The notes: a model not told the origin generated them from the letters alone. Positions 25,774 to 34,262 are shown, counted from the first letter of the stretch. The stretch is DNA of 64,000 nt from Streptomyces justiciae (GCF_015163075.1 NZ_JADDXU010000003.1:124001-188000), one strand, 5' to 3'. A program made the numbers and translations.

Positions 25774-26607
25774 ATGCTCGGGGTCGTGGAAAACCACTCC
25801 TTGCCCCGCACAGCGGCCTTCTTTGACCTGGACAAGACGGTCATTGCGAAGTCGAGCACGCTCACGTTCAGCAAGTCGTTCTACCAAGGCGGGCTGATCA
25901 ACCGCAGGGCCGCGGTACGTACCGCGTACGCCCAGTTCGTCTTCCTCGTGGGCGGTATGGACCACGACCAGATGGAGCGCACCCGCGAGTACCTCTCCCA
26001 GCTCGTGCGCGGCTGGAACGTCCAGCAGGTGAAGGAGATCGTCGCCGAGACCCTGCACGACCTGATCGACCCGATCATCTACGACGAGGCCGCCTCCCTC
26101 ATCGAGGAGCACCACACCGCCGGCCGCGACGTCGTGATCGTGTCCACGTCCGGCGCGGAGGTCGTCGAGCCGATCGGTGAACTCCTCGGCGCGGACCGCG
26201 TGGTGGCGACCCGGATGGTGGTCGGCGAGGACGGCTGCTTCACCGGCGAGGTGGAGTACTACGCGTACGGCCCGACGAAGGCCGAGGCAATCAAGGAGCT
26301 GGCCGAGTCCGAGGGGTACGACCTGGAGCGCTGTTACGCCTACAGCGACTCGGCGACCGATCTGCCGATGCTCGAGTCGGTCGGCCGTCCGCACGCCGTG
26401 AACCCGGACCGCGCGCTGCGTCGCGAGGCGCTCGCGCGCGGGTGGCCGATTCTCGATTTCCACCGGCCGGTCCGGCTCAAGCAGCGGTTCCCCGCGTTCT
26501 CCGTACCGCCCCGTCCGGCGCTGGTCGCGGCGGCCGCCATAGGGGCCGCAGCGGCCACCGCGGGTCTCGTCTGGTACGCGAGCCGGCGCCGGGCGACGGC
26601 GCTCTGA
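25774..26607 (+). CDS. HAD-IB family phosphatase with C-terminal membrane helix
   Basis: 277 aa. HAD motif I is FFDLDKT (nucleophile D18, D20), motif II VIVSTSGAE, and motif III CYAYSDSATDLPMLESVG. The helical cap lies between (NRRAAVRTAYAQFVFLVGG). This is the SerB-like/CicA-like subfamily; the phosphorylated substrate is unknown, although Streptomyces homologues have been labelled morphological-differentiation-associated. A C-terminal hydrophobic segment (ALVAAAAIGAAAATAGLVWY) plus SRRRATAL suggests membrane anchoring. ATG at 25774; an in-frame GTG four codons later is equally possible. Confidence 0.9.
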   Translation: MLGVVENHSLPRTAAFFDLDKTVIAKSSTLTFSKSFYQGGLINRRAAVRTAYAQFVFLVGGMDHDQMERTREYLSQLVRGWNVQQVKEIVAETLHDLIDPIIYDEAASLIEEHHTAGRDVVIVSTSGAEVVEPIGELLGADRVVATRMVVGEDGCFTGEVEYYAYGPTKAEAIKELAESEGYDLERCYAYSDSATDLPMLESVGRPHAVNPDRALRREALARGWPILDFHRPVRLKQRFPAFSVPPRPALVAAAAIGAAAATAGLVWYASRRRATAL

Positions 26608-26739
26608 GCTGCGGCGGCGTCACGACTGTGCCCATGTCCGGTATATCGGTGCCCGTTTAGCGCCTGTTTGAGAGTAAAAGTAAAGAACTGCAGCCAGCAC
26701 TTCCGCTTGCCCGGGTCCTGGAGTACAAAGGGGTTAACG

Positions 26740-26990
26740 GCCCGCGAGACCAAGGACATCCGAGAGGATCACCTTAATAACGCATTTGGCCCCACGGACC
26801 GAGCATGAACACTGGGCACCCACGCGACGTCGACCCGTCGATTACGGGCCAGCCGCACCAGGTGACGGGCAAAGTTCCCGACCTGATGGGCAACATATCG
26901 AGGACGCTTGGTAACCCGGTGAGCATGCCAGCGGCGGTACGAATCCTCGTACCGCCGCAACCCTGTTCAGGCCCCCGTGCGGGGGCCTTT
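26740..26990 (+). ncRNA. Rod-shaped small RNA, probably the Streptomyces 6S-like RNA
   Basis: There is no ORF here, but a long interrupted helix can be built. gcatg 26803-26807 pairs with catgc 26924-26928; cac-t-ggg 26810-26816 with ccc-g-gtg 26915-26921; cca 26820-26822 with tgg 26909-26911; gcg 26824-26826 with cgc 26905-26907; tcgat 26838-26842 with atcga 26897-26901. The apical hairpin is caggt-ga-cggg / cccg-acctg (26859-26885, 7-nt loop). A perfect 12-bp hairpin (26931-26958) and a terminator (26969-26990) follow. S. coelicolor has an abundant 6S-like RNA reported in this gap between the HAD and Fic-like genes (recalled). The 5' end is not defined by sequence. Confidence 0.6.
26969..26990 (+). 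terminator. Intrinsic terminator of the 6S-like RNA
   Basis: aggccccc (26969-26976) pairs with gggggcct (26981-26988) around a gtgc loop, followed directly by a T-run (tttt). Plus-strand orientation, ending just before the convergent Fic-like gene. Confidence 0.8.
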
Positions 26991-26998
26991 TGCGTGCT

Positions 26999-27823
26999 TC
27001 ACGCCGCCCCGCGCTGCAACGCCTCGCACACCGCCGTCGACTCGCGCACGCCGAGTTCGACCGCCTTGCCGCAGTGGGCGATCCAGGCGGCCATCCCCTC
27101 CGGAGTGCCGGAGACATACCCTTCGAGCGCCGCCAGGTAGGCCGCGCGGCCCAGTTCGGCGTGGCCGACCTCCGCCGGGCAGACGGACTTGGGGTCGAGG
27201 CCGCTGCCGATCAGGACGATGCGCTCGGCCGCGCGCGCGACGAGGCCGTTGTGGGAGGTGAAGGGCCGCAGCGCAAGGAGTTCGCCGTGGACGACGGCGG
27301 CCGTCACCAGCGCGGGGGCGGAACTGCCCGCGATGATCAGCTCGGACAGGCCCTCCAGGCGGCCGTTGACCTCCGCCGCACTGGGCAGCGGCAGTTCGAT
27401 CAGCGGCTCGTCGACCGGTTCGCCCTCCCGGCGCGGACGCCCGACCTCGTCGCCATTGCTCGCGGCGGCCACCAGGTGCAGCCGGGCCAGGACCCGGAGC
27501 GGCGACTGCCGCCAGATGGACAGCAGTTGACCCGCCTCGGCGGTCAGCCTGAGCGCGGCGCCCATCACGCGCGCCTCGTCGTCCCCGCTGAAGTCGGAGC
27601 GGCGGCGCACCTCTTCGAGGGCCCAGTCGGCGCCGGACAGCGCCGCGGAGCCGCGGGAGCCGCGCAGCGCGGCCTCGCCGGTGACCGTGTTGCTGCGGCG
27701 CCGCATGATCCGGTGCCCGTAGACCCGGTCCACGGCCTTGCGCACGGACTCCACGGAGTCGGCCACACCGGGCAGCGAGCCCAGGGCCGCGAGCGGGTCG
27801 GCGGTCGCGCCTGTCGTACTCAT
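26999..27823 (-). CDS. Fic-like protein with degenerate active site
   Basis: 274 aa. The segment VVHGELLALRPFTSHNGLVARAAERIVL aligns by eye with the Fic core HPFx(D/E)GNGRxxR: PF, NG and the final Arg are kept, but the catalytic His is Arg and the G-N-G-R loop is H-N-G-L. It is therefore unlikely to AMPylate. Upstream are helical segments typical of Fic N-domains (GAALRLTAEAGQLLSIWRQS). The start is the ATG of STTGATAD. It lies at the centre of a 22-bp perfect palindrome. Divergent from the ATPase gene (95 bp between starts). Older annotations call such proteins oxidoreductases; I see no Rossmann motif. Confidence 0.75.
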   Translation of the reverse strand: MSTTGATADPLAALGSLPGVADSVESVRKAVDRVYGHRIMRRRSNTVTGEAALRGSRGSAALSGADWALEEVRRRSDFSGDDEARVMGAALRLTAEAGQLLSIWRQSPLRVLARLHLVAAASNGDEVGRPRREGEPVDEPLIELPLPSAAEVNGRLEGLSELIIAGSSAPALVTAAVVHGELLALRPFTSHNGLVARAAERIVLIGSGLDPKSVCPAEVGHAELGRAAYLAALEGYVSGTPEGMAAWIAHCGKAVELGVRESTAVCEALQRGAA

Positions 27824-27833
27824 GAGTACGACA
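27812..27833. promoter_or_regulatory. 22-bp perfect palindrome over a start codon (candidate operator)
   Basis: tgtcgtactca (27812-27822) is followed immediately by its reverse complement tgagtacgaca (27823-27833). The central CAT is the start codon of the Fic-like gene on the minus strand. A regulator bound here would block both initiation and the divergent promoter region. No loop, so a DNA operator is more likely than an RNA hairpin. Confidence 0.6.
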
Positions 27834-27918
27834 TTACGCAACGGCGGACCGGACCCCACGATGGAGTGGTCTTCTTCACGCACACCTGCCACGTACAGCT
27901 ACCGCACCACTACCCTTC

Positions 27919-28905
27919 GTGAACATGAAAATTGCTTTCGTCGGGAAGGGCGGCAGCGGCAAGACCACCCTGTCCTCCCTGTTCATCCGGTATCTCGCCA
28001 CGACCGGGCGGCCGGTGGTCGCGGTCGACGCCGACATCAACCAGCACCTGGGCGCCGCCCTCGGCCTCGACGAGGCGGAGGCCGCCGCGCTGCCCGCGAT
28101 GGGCGAGCGGCTGAAGCTCATCAAGGAGTACCTGCGCGGCGACAACCCGCGGATCGCCTCCGCCGAGACGATGATCAAGACCACACCGCCCGGCGAGGGC
28201 TCCCGGCTGCTGCGGGTGCGCGAGGACAACCCGGTCTACGACGCCTGCGCCCGGCCGGTGGAACTCGACGGCGACACCGTCCGTTTGATGGTCACCGGGC
28301 CCTTCACCGACGCCGACCTCGGAGTGGCCTGCTACCACTCCAAGACAGGAGCGGTGGAGCTGTGCCTGAACCACCTGGTGGACGGGCGTGACGAGTACGT
28401 CGTGGTGGACATGACGGCCGGCTCCGACTCCTTCGCCTCCGGCATGTTCACCCGCTTCGACATCACGTTCCTCGTCGCCGAGCCGACCCGGAAGGGGGTC
28501 TCCGTCTACCGCCAGTACAAGGAGTACGCCCGGGACTACGGCGTCGTGCTGAAAGTCGTCGGCAACAAGGTGCAGGGGCAGGAAGACCTCGACTTCCTGC
28601 GTGCCGAGGTCGGGGACGACCTGCTCGTGACGGTCGGGCACTCGGACTGGGTGCGCGCCATGGAGAAGGGCCGGCCGCCCCGGTTCGCACTCCTGGAGGA
28701 CACCAACCGCCGCGCCCTGCGCCTGCTGCAGACGGCCGTCGACGCGACGTACGACCTGCGCGACTGGCAGCGCTACACCCACCAGATGGTGCACTTCCAC
28801 CTGAAGAACGCCCAGGCCTGGGGCAACGAGCGCACCGGGGCCGACCTGGCGGCGCAGGTCGACCCCGGGTTCGTGCTCGGCGAGAGCCTGGTGGCGAGCG
28901 CCTGA
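27919..28905 (+). CDS. CooC/ParA-like P-loop ATPase
   Basis: 328 aa SIMIBI-class NTPase. The deviant Walker A is FVGKGGSGKTTLSSL right at the N-terminus. VAVDADINQHLGAALG follows as switch I (the DADxNxxL form seen in CooC-type nickel-insertion ATPases). YVVVDMTAGSDSFASG is switch II. The last 100 residues have no metal-binding cysteine pair, so a maturation role is only inferred. GTG 27919 or ATG 27925 may be the start; no Shine-Dalgarno is present, so the mRNA may be leaderless. The stop is 7 bp from the converging deacetylase stop. Confidence 0.85.
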   Translation: MNMKIAFVGKGGSGKTTLSSLFIRYLATTGRPVVAVDADINQHLGAALGLDEAEAAALPAMGERLKLIKEYLRGDNPRIASAETMIKTTPPGEGSRLLRVREDNPVYDACARPVELDGDTVRLMVTGPFTDADLGVACYHSKTGAVELCLNHLVDGRDEYVVVDMTAGSDSFASGMFTRFDITFLVAEPTRKGVSVYRQYKEYARDYGVVLKVVGNKVQGQEDLDFLRAEVGDDLLVTVGHSDWVRAMEKGRPPRFALLEDTNRRALRLLQTAVDATYDLRDWQRYTHQMVHFHLKNAQAWGNERTGADLAAQVDPGFVLGESLVASA

Positions 28906-28912
28906 CGGGCTC

Positions 28913-30187
28913 CTACCGCTTGGCTGCCGGCGCCCCCGGTACGCCCTTCGGGGCCGGGGCCGGACGGCCGGAGAGGAAGGACGCCCAGCCCTGCTTCGGG
29001 GCCTCGCCGACGCCGAGCGTCCGCATCTTGGCCAGGGTCTCGGGGTCCTGGGCGTCCAGCCAGTCGGCGAGCTGCCGGAAGGAGACGCAGCGCACGTCGG
29101 GCTTGTTGCAGACCTGCTCGACGGTCTCCTCGACGGCGCGCATGTAGGTGCCGCCGTTCCAGGACTCGAAGTGGTTGCCGATGATCAGCGGGGCGCGGTT
29201 GCCGTCGTAGGCGCGGTGGAAGCCCTTGAGCAGGCCGTCACGCATCTGGTCGCCCCAGAACTCGTACTTGTTCGGGTCGCCCTGGGTGTTGGTGCCGGAC
29301 TGGTTGACCATGAAGTTGTAGTCCATGGTCAGCTGCTCGTAGGAGTGCCCGGGGAACGGCACGAGCTGCATCGACAGGTCCCACAGCCCCTCCTTCTTCC
29401 GGGGCCAGAGCTGGTCGTTGACACCGCTGGTGTCGTAGCGGAAGCCCAGCTCACGGGCGGCCTTCATGAAGTTCTTCTGGCCCTCCAGGCAGGGCGTACG
29501 GGCGCCGACGAGTTCCTTGTCGTAGTCGAAGGGGAGCGGGGCGGCCTTCTTCATGCCGGTGTTGGTCTTCCAGGACTTCACGAACTGCTTCGCCTGGGCG
29601 ATCTCGTCCTTCCAGTCCTCGACCGACCACTGGCCGACCCCGCCGCCGCTGCCGCAGAAGTGGCCGTTGAAGTGGGTGCCGATCTCGTTGCCCTCCAGCC
29701 ACGCCCCGCGCAGCTGCTTCACGGTCGCGGCGATGCCCTCCTCGTCGTTGAAGCCGATGTCGGAGCGGCCCGGGGAGTGCTGCGGCGGCCGGTACAGGTC
29801 GCGCTTCTCCTCCGGCAGCATGTACACGCCGCTGAGGAAGTAGGTCATGGTCGCGTTGTTCGCCTTGGCGACCTTGCGGAAGTGGGAGAACAGCTTCTGG
29901 CCGTCCTCGCCGGCGCCGTCCCAGGAGAACACCACGAACTGCGGCGGCTTCTGACCGGGCTTCAGGCGTTCCGGGCGGGGCAGGTGCGGCTGGGCGCCGG
30001 TGTACGCGGTGGAGCCGTCGCCGATCAGGCGGACCGGGCTCTTCGGCGGCGCCTGGGCGGGCTTCGCCTTCTGCGGGCCGGCGGCCCCTTCCTTGGAACC
30101 GTCGGTGCCGATCGCGCAACCGGCGAGCGATGCGGCACAGACCGCGGCGACCACGGCGCCGGCGGCGATCCTCTGGGTGGCGGCCAT
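28913..30187 (-). CDS. Polysaccharide-deacetylase-like lipoprotein
   Basis: 424 aa. Signal peptide AAGAVVAAVCAASLAGC with lipobox SLAGC. Pro/Lys-rich linker to about residue 60. The catalytic domain starts QFVVFSWDGAGED (the Asp replaces the TFDDG motif), and an HxxxH zinc motif appears in GTHFNGHF. Later segments include LGFRYDTSGVND and IIGNHFESWNGG. These fit the NodB-like carbohydrate esterase 4 fold, though several motifs are divergent, so the substrate (peptidoglycan, chitin or other glycan) is open. Located outside the membrane. The start ATG is preceded by AGGTGGGCGG. Confidence 0.82.
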   Translation of the reverse strand: MAATQRIAAGAVVAAVCAASLAGCAIGTDGSKEGAAGPQKAKPAQAPPKSPVRLIGDGSTAYTGAQPHLPRPERLKPGQKPPQFVVFSWDGAGEDGQKLFSHFRKVAKANNATMTYFLSGVYMLPEEKRDLYRPPQHSPGRSDIGFNDEEGIAATVKQLRGAWLEGNEIGTHFNGHFCGSGGGVGQWSVEDWKDEIAQAKQFVKSWKTNTGMKKAAPLPFDYDKELVGARTPCLEGQKNFMKAARELGFRYDTSGVNDQLWPRKKEGLWDLSMQLVPFPGHSYEQLTMDYNFMVNQSGTNTQGDPNKYEFWGDQMRDGLLKGFHRAYDGNRAPLIIGNHFESWNGGTYMRAVEETVEQVCNKPDVRCVSFRQLADWLDAQDPETLAKMRTLGVGEAPKQGWASFLSGRPAPAPKGVPGAPAAKR

Positions 30188-30495
30188 GTTCCGCCCACCT
30201 ACTTCCTTCTGTCTCGGGAACTGGGGCCAACGACAGCGCCGCCAAGCTCGCACGAGACCGAGAAGGAATTAGTACGACAAGCCGATCAAATATCCGCATC
30301 ACTCTGATGGGTGACTTATTAGCCTATTTGCCAGGAAAGTCTATGCCTGGCCTTTACTCTGAATTACGATCCGTTTACCGAGCGTTGATTCATCCCGCCG
30401 CTGCACGCCGTGACCCACGGCCGCGACCCGACCCCCCGCAAGAGCCGGGGGACCACCTGTTCCGCGACCGCGCTGCCCCGGAGGAGACGGGAATT
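30188..30495. other. AT-richer divergent promoter region
   Basis: 308 bp between the deacetylase and the SulP fusion. The stretch 30265-30375 is visibly lower in GC than its surroundings (ataattcgg-like motifs, gcctatttgcc). A small gccagg...cctggc hairpin lies at about 30331-30352. The two genes diverge from here. No gene seen. Confidence 0.6.
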
Positions 30496-33006
30496 ATGTC
30501 CGCCTGCGTCCCCACCCGCGCCGCCGACTCGAGTCGGACCAAGCGCATCCACCGACCCCACAGCCCCCCGCCGTCCCGGCCCCGCCGCTTCCGTATCGCG
30601 GGCGCCGACGTGTCGGCCTCGATCGCGGTCTTCCTGATCGCCCTGCCCCTGTCCCTCGGCATCGCCCTCGCCACCGGCGCGCCCCTCCAAGCCGGCCTCG
30701 TCGCCGCCGCCGTGGGAGGCCTTGTCGCCGGACGGCTCGGCGGCTCCCCGCTCCAGGTGAGCGGCCCGGCCGCCGGACTCACGGTCGTCACCGCCGACCT
30801 CATCCACCGCTACGGCTGGCGCACGACCTGTGCGATCACGGTCCTCGCCGGGCTCGCCCAACTCGGCCTCGGCTGCCTGCGCGTGGCCCGCACCGCGCTC
30901 GCCGTCAGCCCCGCGATCGTGCACGGCATGCTGGCCGGCATCGGCGTCACCATCGCCGTCGCCCAGCTGCACATCGTTCTGGGCGGCACCCCGCAGAGTT
31001 CCGTCCTGGCCAACCTCCGTGCGCTGCCTGCCCAGTTGGCCGGCCTCGCGCCCGCCGCCGTGTCGGTGAGCGCGCTGACGCTGACCCTGCTGCTGCTCTG
31101 GCCCCGCATCCCGGGCCGGGTGGGCCGCCTGCTGCGCAAGGTCCCGGCCGCCCTCGTCGCCGTCACCGGCGCCAGCGCGGTCGCGGCCCTCGCCGGGCTG
31201 ACCCTGCCCAAGGTCGACCTGCCCTCCTGGAGCAGCCATGCCCTGGCCGGACTCCCCGAGGGTCCGGTGCTCGGCATCGTCGCCGCCGTCCTGACGACCA
31301 CCCTGGTGTGCAGCGTGCAGTCGCTCCTCGGCGCGGTCGCCGTGGACAAGATGGCGGCCGCCCGGCCGGGCCTGACGGCCCAGGTCGGACGCTCCGACCT
31401 GGACCGCGAACTGCTCGGCCAGGGCGCCGCCAACGTCGTGTCCGGCGCGCTCGGCGGACTCCCGGTCGCCGGGGTCGCCGTGCGGAGTTCGGCGAATGTG
31501 CACGCGGGTGCCGTGAGCCGGAACTCCACGATGCTGCACGGCGTTCTCGTAGTGATCGCCGCACTGCTGATGGTCCCGGTCCTGGAGTTCATCCCGCTCG
31601 CCTCGCTCGCCGCCCTGGTGATGGCCGTCGGCATCCAGATGGTGTCCCTGCACCACATCCGTACGGTGACCCGCCACCGAGAGGTCCTGGTCTACGCCGT
31701 CACCACCCTCGGCGTGGTGGTCCTCGGCGTCCTGGAGGGCGTGACGCTCGGCATCGCCGTGGCCGTCGCCGTCGCCCTGCACCGCCTCACCCGCACCCGC
31801 ATCACCCACGAGCACGACGAACAGGAAGGAGTCCATCACGTCCATGTACGCGGCCAGTTGACGTTCCTCGCGGTGCCCCGCCTCAGCCGGGCCCTGCACC
31901 TCGTGCCCCAAGGCGCCCATGTCGTCGTCGAGTTGGACGGTTCCTTCATGGACCACGCGGCGTACGAGTCCCTGCAGGACTGGCAGAACACGCACACCGC
32001 GCAGGGCGGCACCGTCGAACTCACCGGCCGCCGGTCCGGAATCACTATCGCCGAGCCCGGCGAGACACCCGCGACCGGCGCGGGCGCCACGCCCCCGACG
32101 GACGACGCCGACGCGCCCACCGCCGCAGGCTGCCGCTGCCGCCCCTGGACACCCTGGCGCAACCACCAGTGCGAACGCCCTCCGTCCGCACCACCGTCCG
32201 TGACGTCCCAGGCATCCGACGCGTCCAACTCACCCGGAGCATCCGGCGCATCCGGCGCGCCCGGCACGTCCGGTGCTCCTGGCGCCCCCTCCCCCGGCGC
32301 CGGCGCTGTCGGTCCGAGCGGGCATGAACTGGCCCGTGGCATCAGCGCGTTCCAGCGCCACACCGCGCCCCTGGTGCGGGGCGAGCTGGCCCGGCTGGCC
32401 CGCGAGGGTCAGCGGCCCTCCCAGCTCTTCCTCACCTGCGCCGACTCCCGGCTGGTCACCTCGATGATCACCTCCAGTGGTCCGGGCGACCTGTTCGTGG
32501 TGCGCAACGTCGGCAACCTCGTTCCGCTGCCCGGCGAGGAGAGCGGGGACGACTCGGTCGCCGCCGCGATCGAGTACGCGGTGGACGTGCTGAAGGTGCG
32601 GTCCATCACGGTGTGCGGGCACTCCGGGTGCGGAGCCATGCAGGCGCTGCTCAACTCCGAGCCCGGAGGCGTCCAGACGCCGCTCAAGCGGTGGCTGCGG
32701 CACGGTCTGCCGAGTCTGGAGCGCATGGCCGACGACAGCAGGCCGTGGGCCGGACTCGCCGGCCGGGCGCCCGCGGACGCGGTGGAGCAGCTGTGTCTGA
32801 CCAACGTGGTCCAGCAGTTGGAGCATCTGCGGGCGCACGAGTCGGTGGCCCGGGCGCTGCACAGAGGGGAGTTGGAGCTGCACGGGATGTACTTCCACGT
32901 GGGCGAGGCGCAGGCGTATCTGCTCACCGAGGCGTCGGAGGCAGGCGTGTTCGACCACGTGACGGATCACGTGGTCGGCACGGAGGATCTGCGCAGCCCG
33001 GCGTGA
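30496..33006 (+). CDS. SulP anion transporter fused to beta-carbonic anhydrase
   Basis: 836 aa. Residues about 35-440 form a SulP transporter core (GADVSASIAVFLIALPLSLG, LQVSGPAAGLTVVTADLI). A STAS domain follows at about 448-520 (HVHVRGQLTFLAVPRLSRAL). After a Cys/Pro/Gly/Ser-rich linker comes a complete beta-carbonic anhydrase: C648-A-D650-S-R652, RNVGNLVP, and H709-SG-C712. C648, H709 and C712 are the zinc ligands. It probably imports bicarbonate or another anion coupled to CO2 hydration. The start ATG is preceded by GGAGGAG. A hairpin follows the stop. Confidence 0.93.
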   Translation: MSACVPTRAADSSRTKRIHRPHSPPPSRPRRFRIAGADVSASIAVFLIALPLSLGIALATGAPLQAGLVAAAVGGLVAGRLGGSPLQVSGPAAGLTVVTADLIHRYGWRTTCAITVLAGLAQLGLGCLRVARTALAVSPAIVHGMLAGIGVTIAVAQLHIVLGGTPQSSVLANLRALPAQLAGLAPAAVSVSALTLTLLLLWPRIPGRVGRLLRKVPAALVAVTGASAVAALAGLTLPKVDLPSWSSHALAGLPEGPVLGIVAAVLTTTLVCSVQSLLGAVAVDKMAAARPGLTAQVGRSDLDRELLGQGAANVVSGALGGLPVAGVAVRSSANVHAGAVSRNSTMLHGVLVVIAALLMVPVLEFIPLASLAALVMAVGIQMVSLHHIRTVTRHREVLVYAVTTLGVVVLGVLEGVTLGIAVAVAVALHRLTRTRITHEHDEQEGVHHVHVRGQLTFLAVPRLSRALHLVPQGAHVVVELDGSFMDHAAYESLQDWQNTHTAQGGTVELTGRRSGITIAEPGETPATGAGATPPTDDADAPTAAGCRCRPWTPWRNHQCERPPSAPPSVTSQASDASNSPGASGASGAPGTSGAPGAPSPGAGAVGPSGHELARGISAFQRHTAPLVRGELARLAREGQRPSQLFLTCADSRLVTSMITSSGPGDLFVVRNVGNLVPLPGEESGDDSVAAAIEYAVDVLKVRSITVCGHSGCGAMQALLNSEPGGVQTPLKRWLRHGLPSLERMADDSRPWAGLAGRAPADAVEQLCLTNVVQQLEHLRAHESVARALHRGELELHGMYFHVGEAQAYLLTEASEAGVFDHVTDHVVGTEDLRSPA

Positions 33007-33016
33007 CCGTCGCGGT

Positions 33017-33076
33017 CCCGCCCCACCCGGACGCCCCGCTCAGCGGGGAACGGACGTCTCCGCCGGGTGGGGCGGG
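33017..33076. terminator. Nested hairpin between convergent genes
   Basis: Outer arms cccgccccacccgg (33017-33030) and ccgggtggggcggg (33063-33076) are perfectly complementary. An inner ccccgc-tca-gcgggg hairpin lies at 33034-33048. It ends the SulP fusion transcript and overlaps the 3' end of the converging gene. Confidence 0.65.
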
Positions 33077-33645
33077 GCGGGGACCGGATCGCACGGGGCG
33101 ACCTCACCGCGGAAGAAGGCGAGGCCGGTGGCCGGCAGGAAGCTCCCGTCCGGCTGGCGCTGCCCCATCTTCTCGACGACCAGGGAGTCCCCGCGCCGCA
33201 GGTCGAACACCCAGCCGGGGCTCTGATCCGAGCGGCTCCGCACCCCCTTCCCCCGAGGCTCGGTGCACTCGTAGCCGTTGGGCAGCTTGTCCACGACCAC
33301 GTGGATGCCGTGTGCCTTGAGCTTTTCGACGAGCCCGTCCGGCAGGGTGCCGCCGAGGCCGAACTCGTTCATGGTGACCGTCACGGTTCCGTCCGAGTGC
33401 GACACCACCGCGTAGGCGGGGGTCTCGGCGGGGGAGCCCGGCATCAGCACCGCAGCGCCCGCGGCGGCGGCGCAGGCCAGGGCGACGAGTCCGAGCCTCG
33501 GCGCCGTGAAAGCCGTACGGGCCCTGAAGCGGCGGCGTCCCGCGGGCGTCGGCGCTGCCTCGGCCGTGCCGTCGTCCGCGCGCAGGTCGATCTCGCGGCG
33601 CAGTTCCACCAGCAGCCGGTCCTCGAATGTCGTCCTGGTGGTCAT
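33040..33645 (-). CDS. Membrane protein coupled to the ECF sigma gene
   Basis: 201 aa. The cytoplasmic N-terminus of about 60 residues is charged (FEDRLLVELRREIDLRADDG). One membrane helix follows (RLGLVALACAAAAGAAVLMP). An exterior beta-rich domain of about 110 residues is next (VVSHSDGTVTVTMNEFGLGG, HGIHVVVDKLPNGYECTEPR). No HxxxCxxC zinc anti-sigma motif is present. It overlaps the sigma gene stop by 4 bp, so an anti-sigma or sigma-modulating role is an inference from position only. ATG preceded by GGGGGAGAGGC. Confidence 0.78.
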   Translation of the reverse strand: MTTRTTFEDRLLVELRREIDLRADDGTAEAAPTPAGRRRFRARTAFTAPRLGLVALACAAAAGAAVLMPGSPAETPAYAVVSHSDGTVTVTMNEFGLGGTLPDGLVEKLKAHGIHVVVDKLPNGYECTEPRGKGVRSRSDQSPGWVFDLRRGDSLVVEKMGQRQPDGSFLPATGLAFFRGEVAPCDPVPAPPHPAETSVPR

Positions 33646-34262
33646 GCCTCTCCCCCGTTTCCTCCGGTGACGTACGACAGGGACGTGCCGCGCGGTCCAT
33701 CGGCGGGCTCGTCCGCCGCACGGCGCAGCGACTTGCGGGCCCGGTGCAGCCGTACGCGGGCCGTGACCTGGGTGATGCCCAGTGCGGCGGCGGTCTCGGA
33801 GACCGTCAGCTGGTCGACCACGATCAGCTCCAGAACGGCTCGCTCCCCCGCGGGGAGCCGTTCCAGCGCGGCCAGGGCGCGGCGGCCCGGGGACTCCGCG
33901 TCGAGCTTGTCCTCCAGGCGTGCGATGTCGTCCGGCTCCAGCAGCCGCCGCCCGGAGATGCGCCGGTCGCGGGCCGTCTCGCGGGCCACCCGGCGGTGCT
34001 CGCCGGCGACGACGTTGCGGGCGATGCCGTAGAGCCAGGCCGTCTCGCTGCCCCGGCCCGGGCGGTAGGTGTGGGCGGAGTCCAGGACCGCGAGGAAGAT
34101 CTCGGCGGTCAGGTCGGCGACGGTGTGCGGGTCGGCGACACGCCGGGCCACGAAAGATGTCATCGCGTCCACATGGCGCCGGTAGAACTCCTCGAAGAGC
34201 TCTGGGTCGCGGACCGCCGCCTGCGGCCCGCCCCGTATCCCTTCCACACGTACCCCCTTCAT
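33642..34262 (-). CDS. ECF RNA polymerase sigma factor
   Basis: 206 aa. Region 2: ELFEEFYRRHVDAMTSFVAR, then TAEIFLAVLDSAHTYRPG, and TAWLYGIARNVVAGEHRR. Region 4: LAALERLPAGERAVLELIVV, QLTVSETAAALGITQVTARV, RLHRARKSLRRA (helix-turn-helix). This is the common Streptomyces ECF architecture. ATG 34262 is used here; GTG at codon 6 has a better-placed AAGGGGG. Next gene downstream overlaps 4 bp. The regulon is unknown. The 239 bp upstream separate it from divergent acs. Confidence 0.92.
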   Translation of the reverse strand: MKGVRVEGIRGGPQAAVRDPELFEEFYRRHVDAMTSFVARRVADPHTVADLTAEIFLAVLDSAHTYRPGRGSETAWLYGIARNVVAGEHRRVARETARDRRISGRRLLEPDDIARLEDKLDAESPGRRALAALERLPAGERAVLELIVVDQLTVSETAAALGITQVTARVRLHRARKSLRRAADEPADGPRGTSLSYVTGGNGGEA

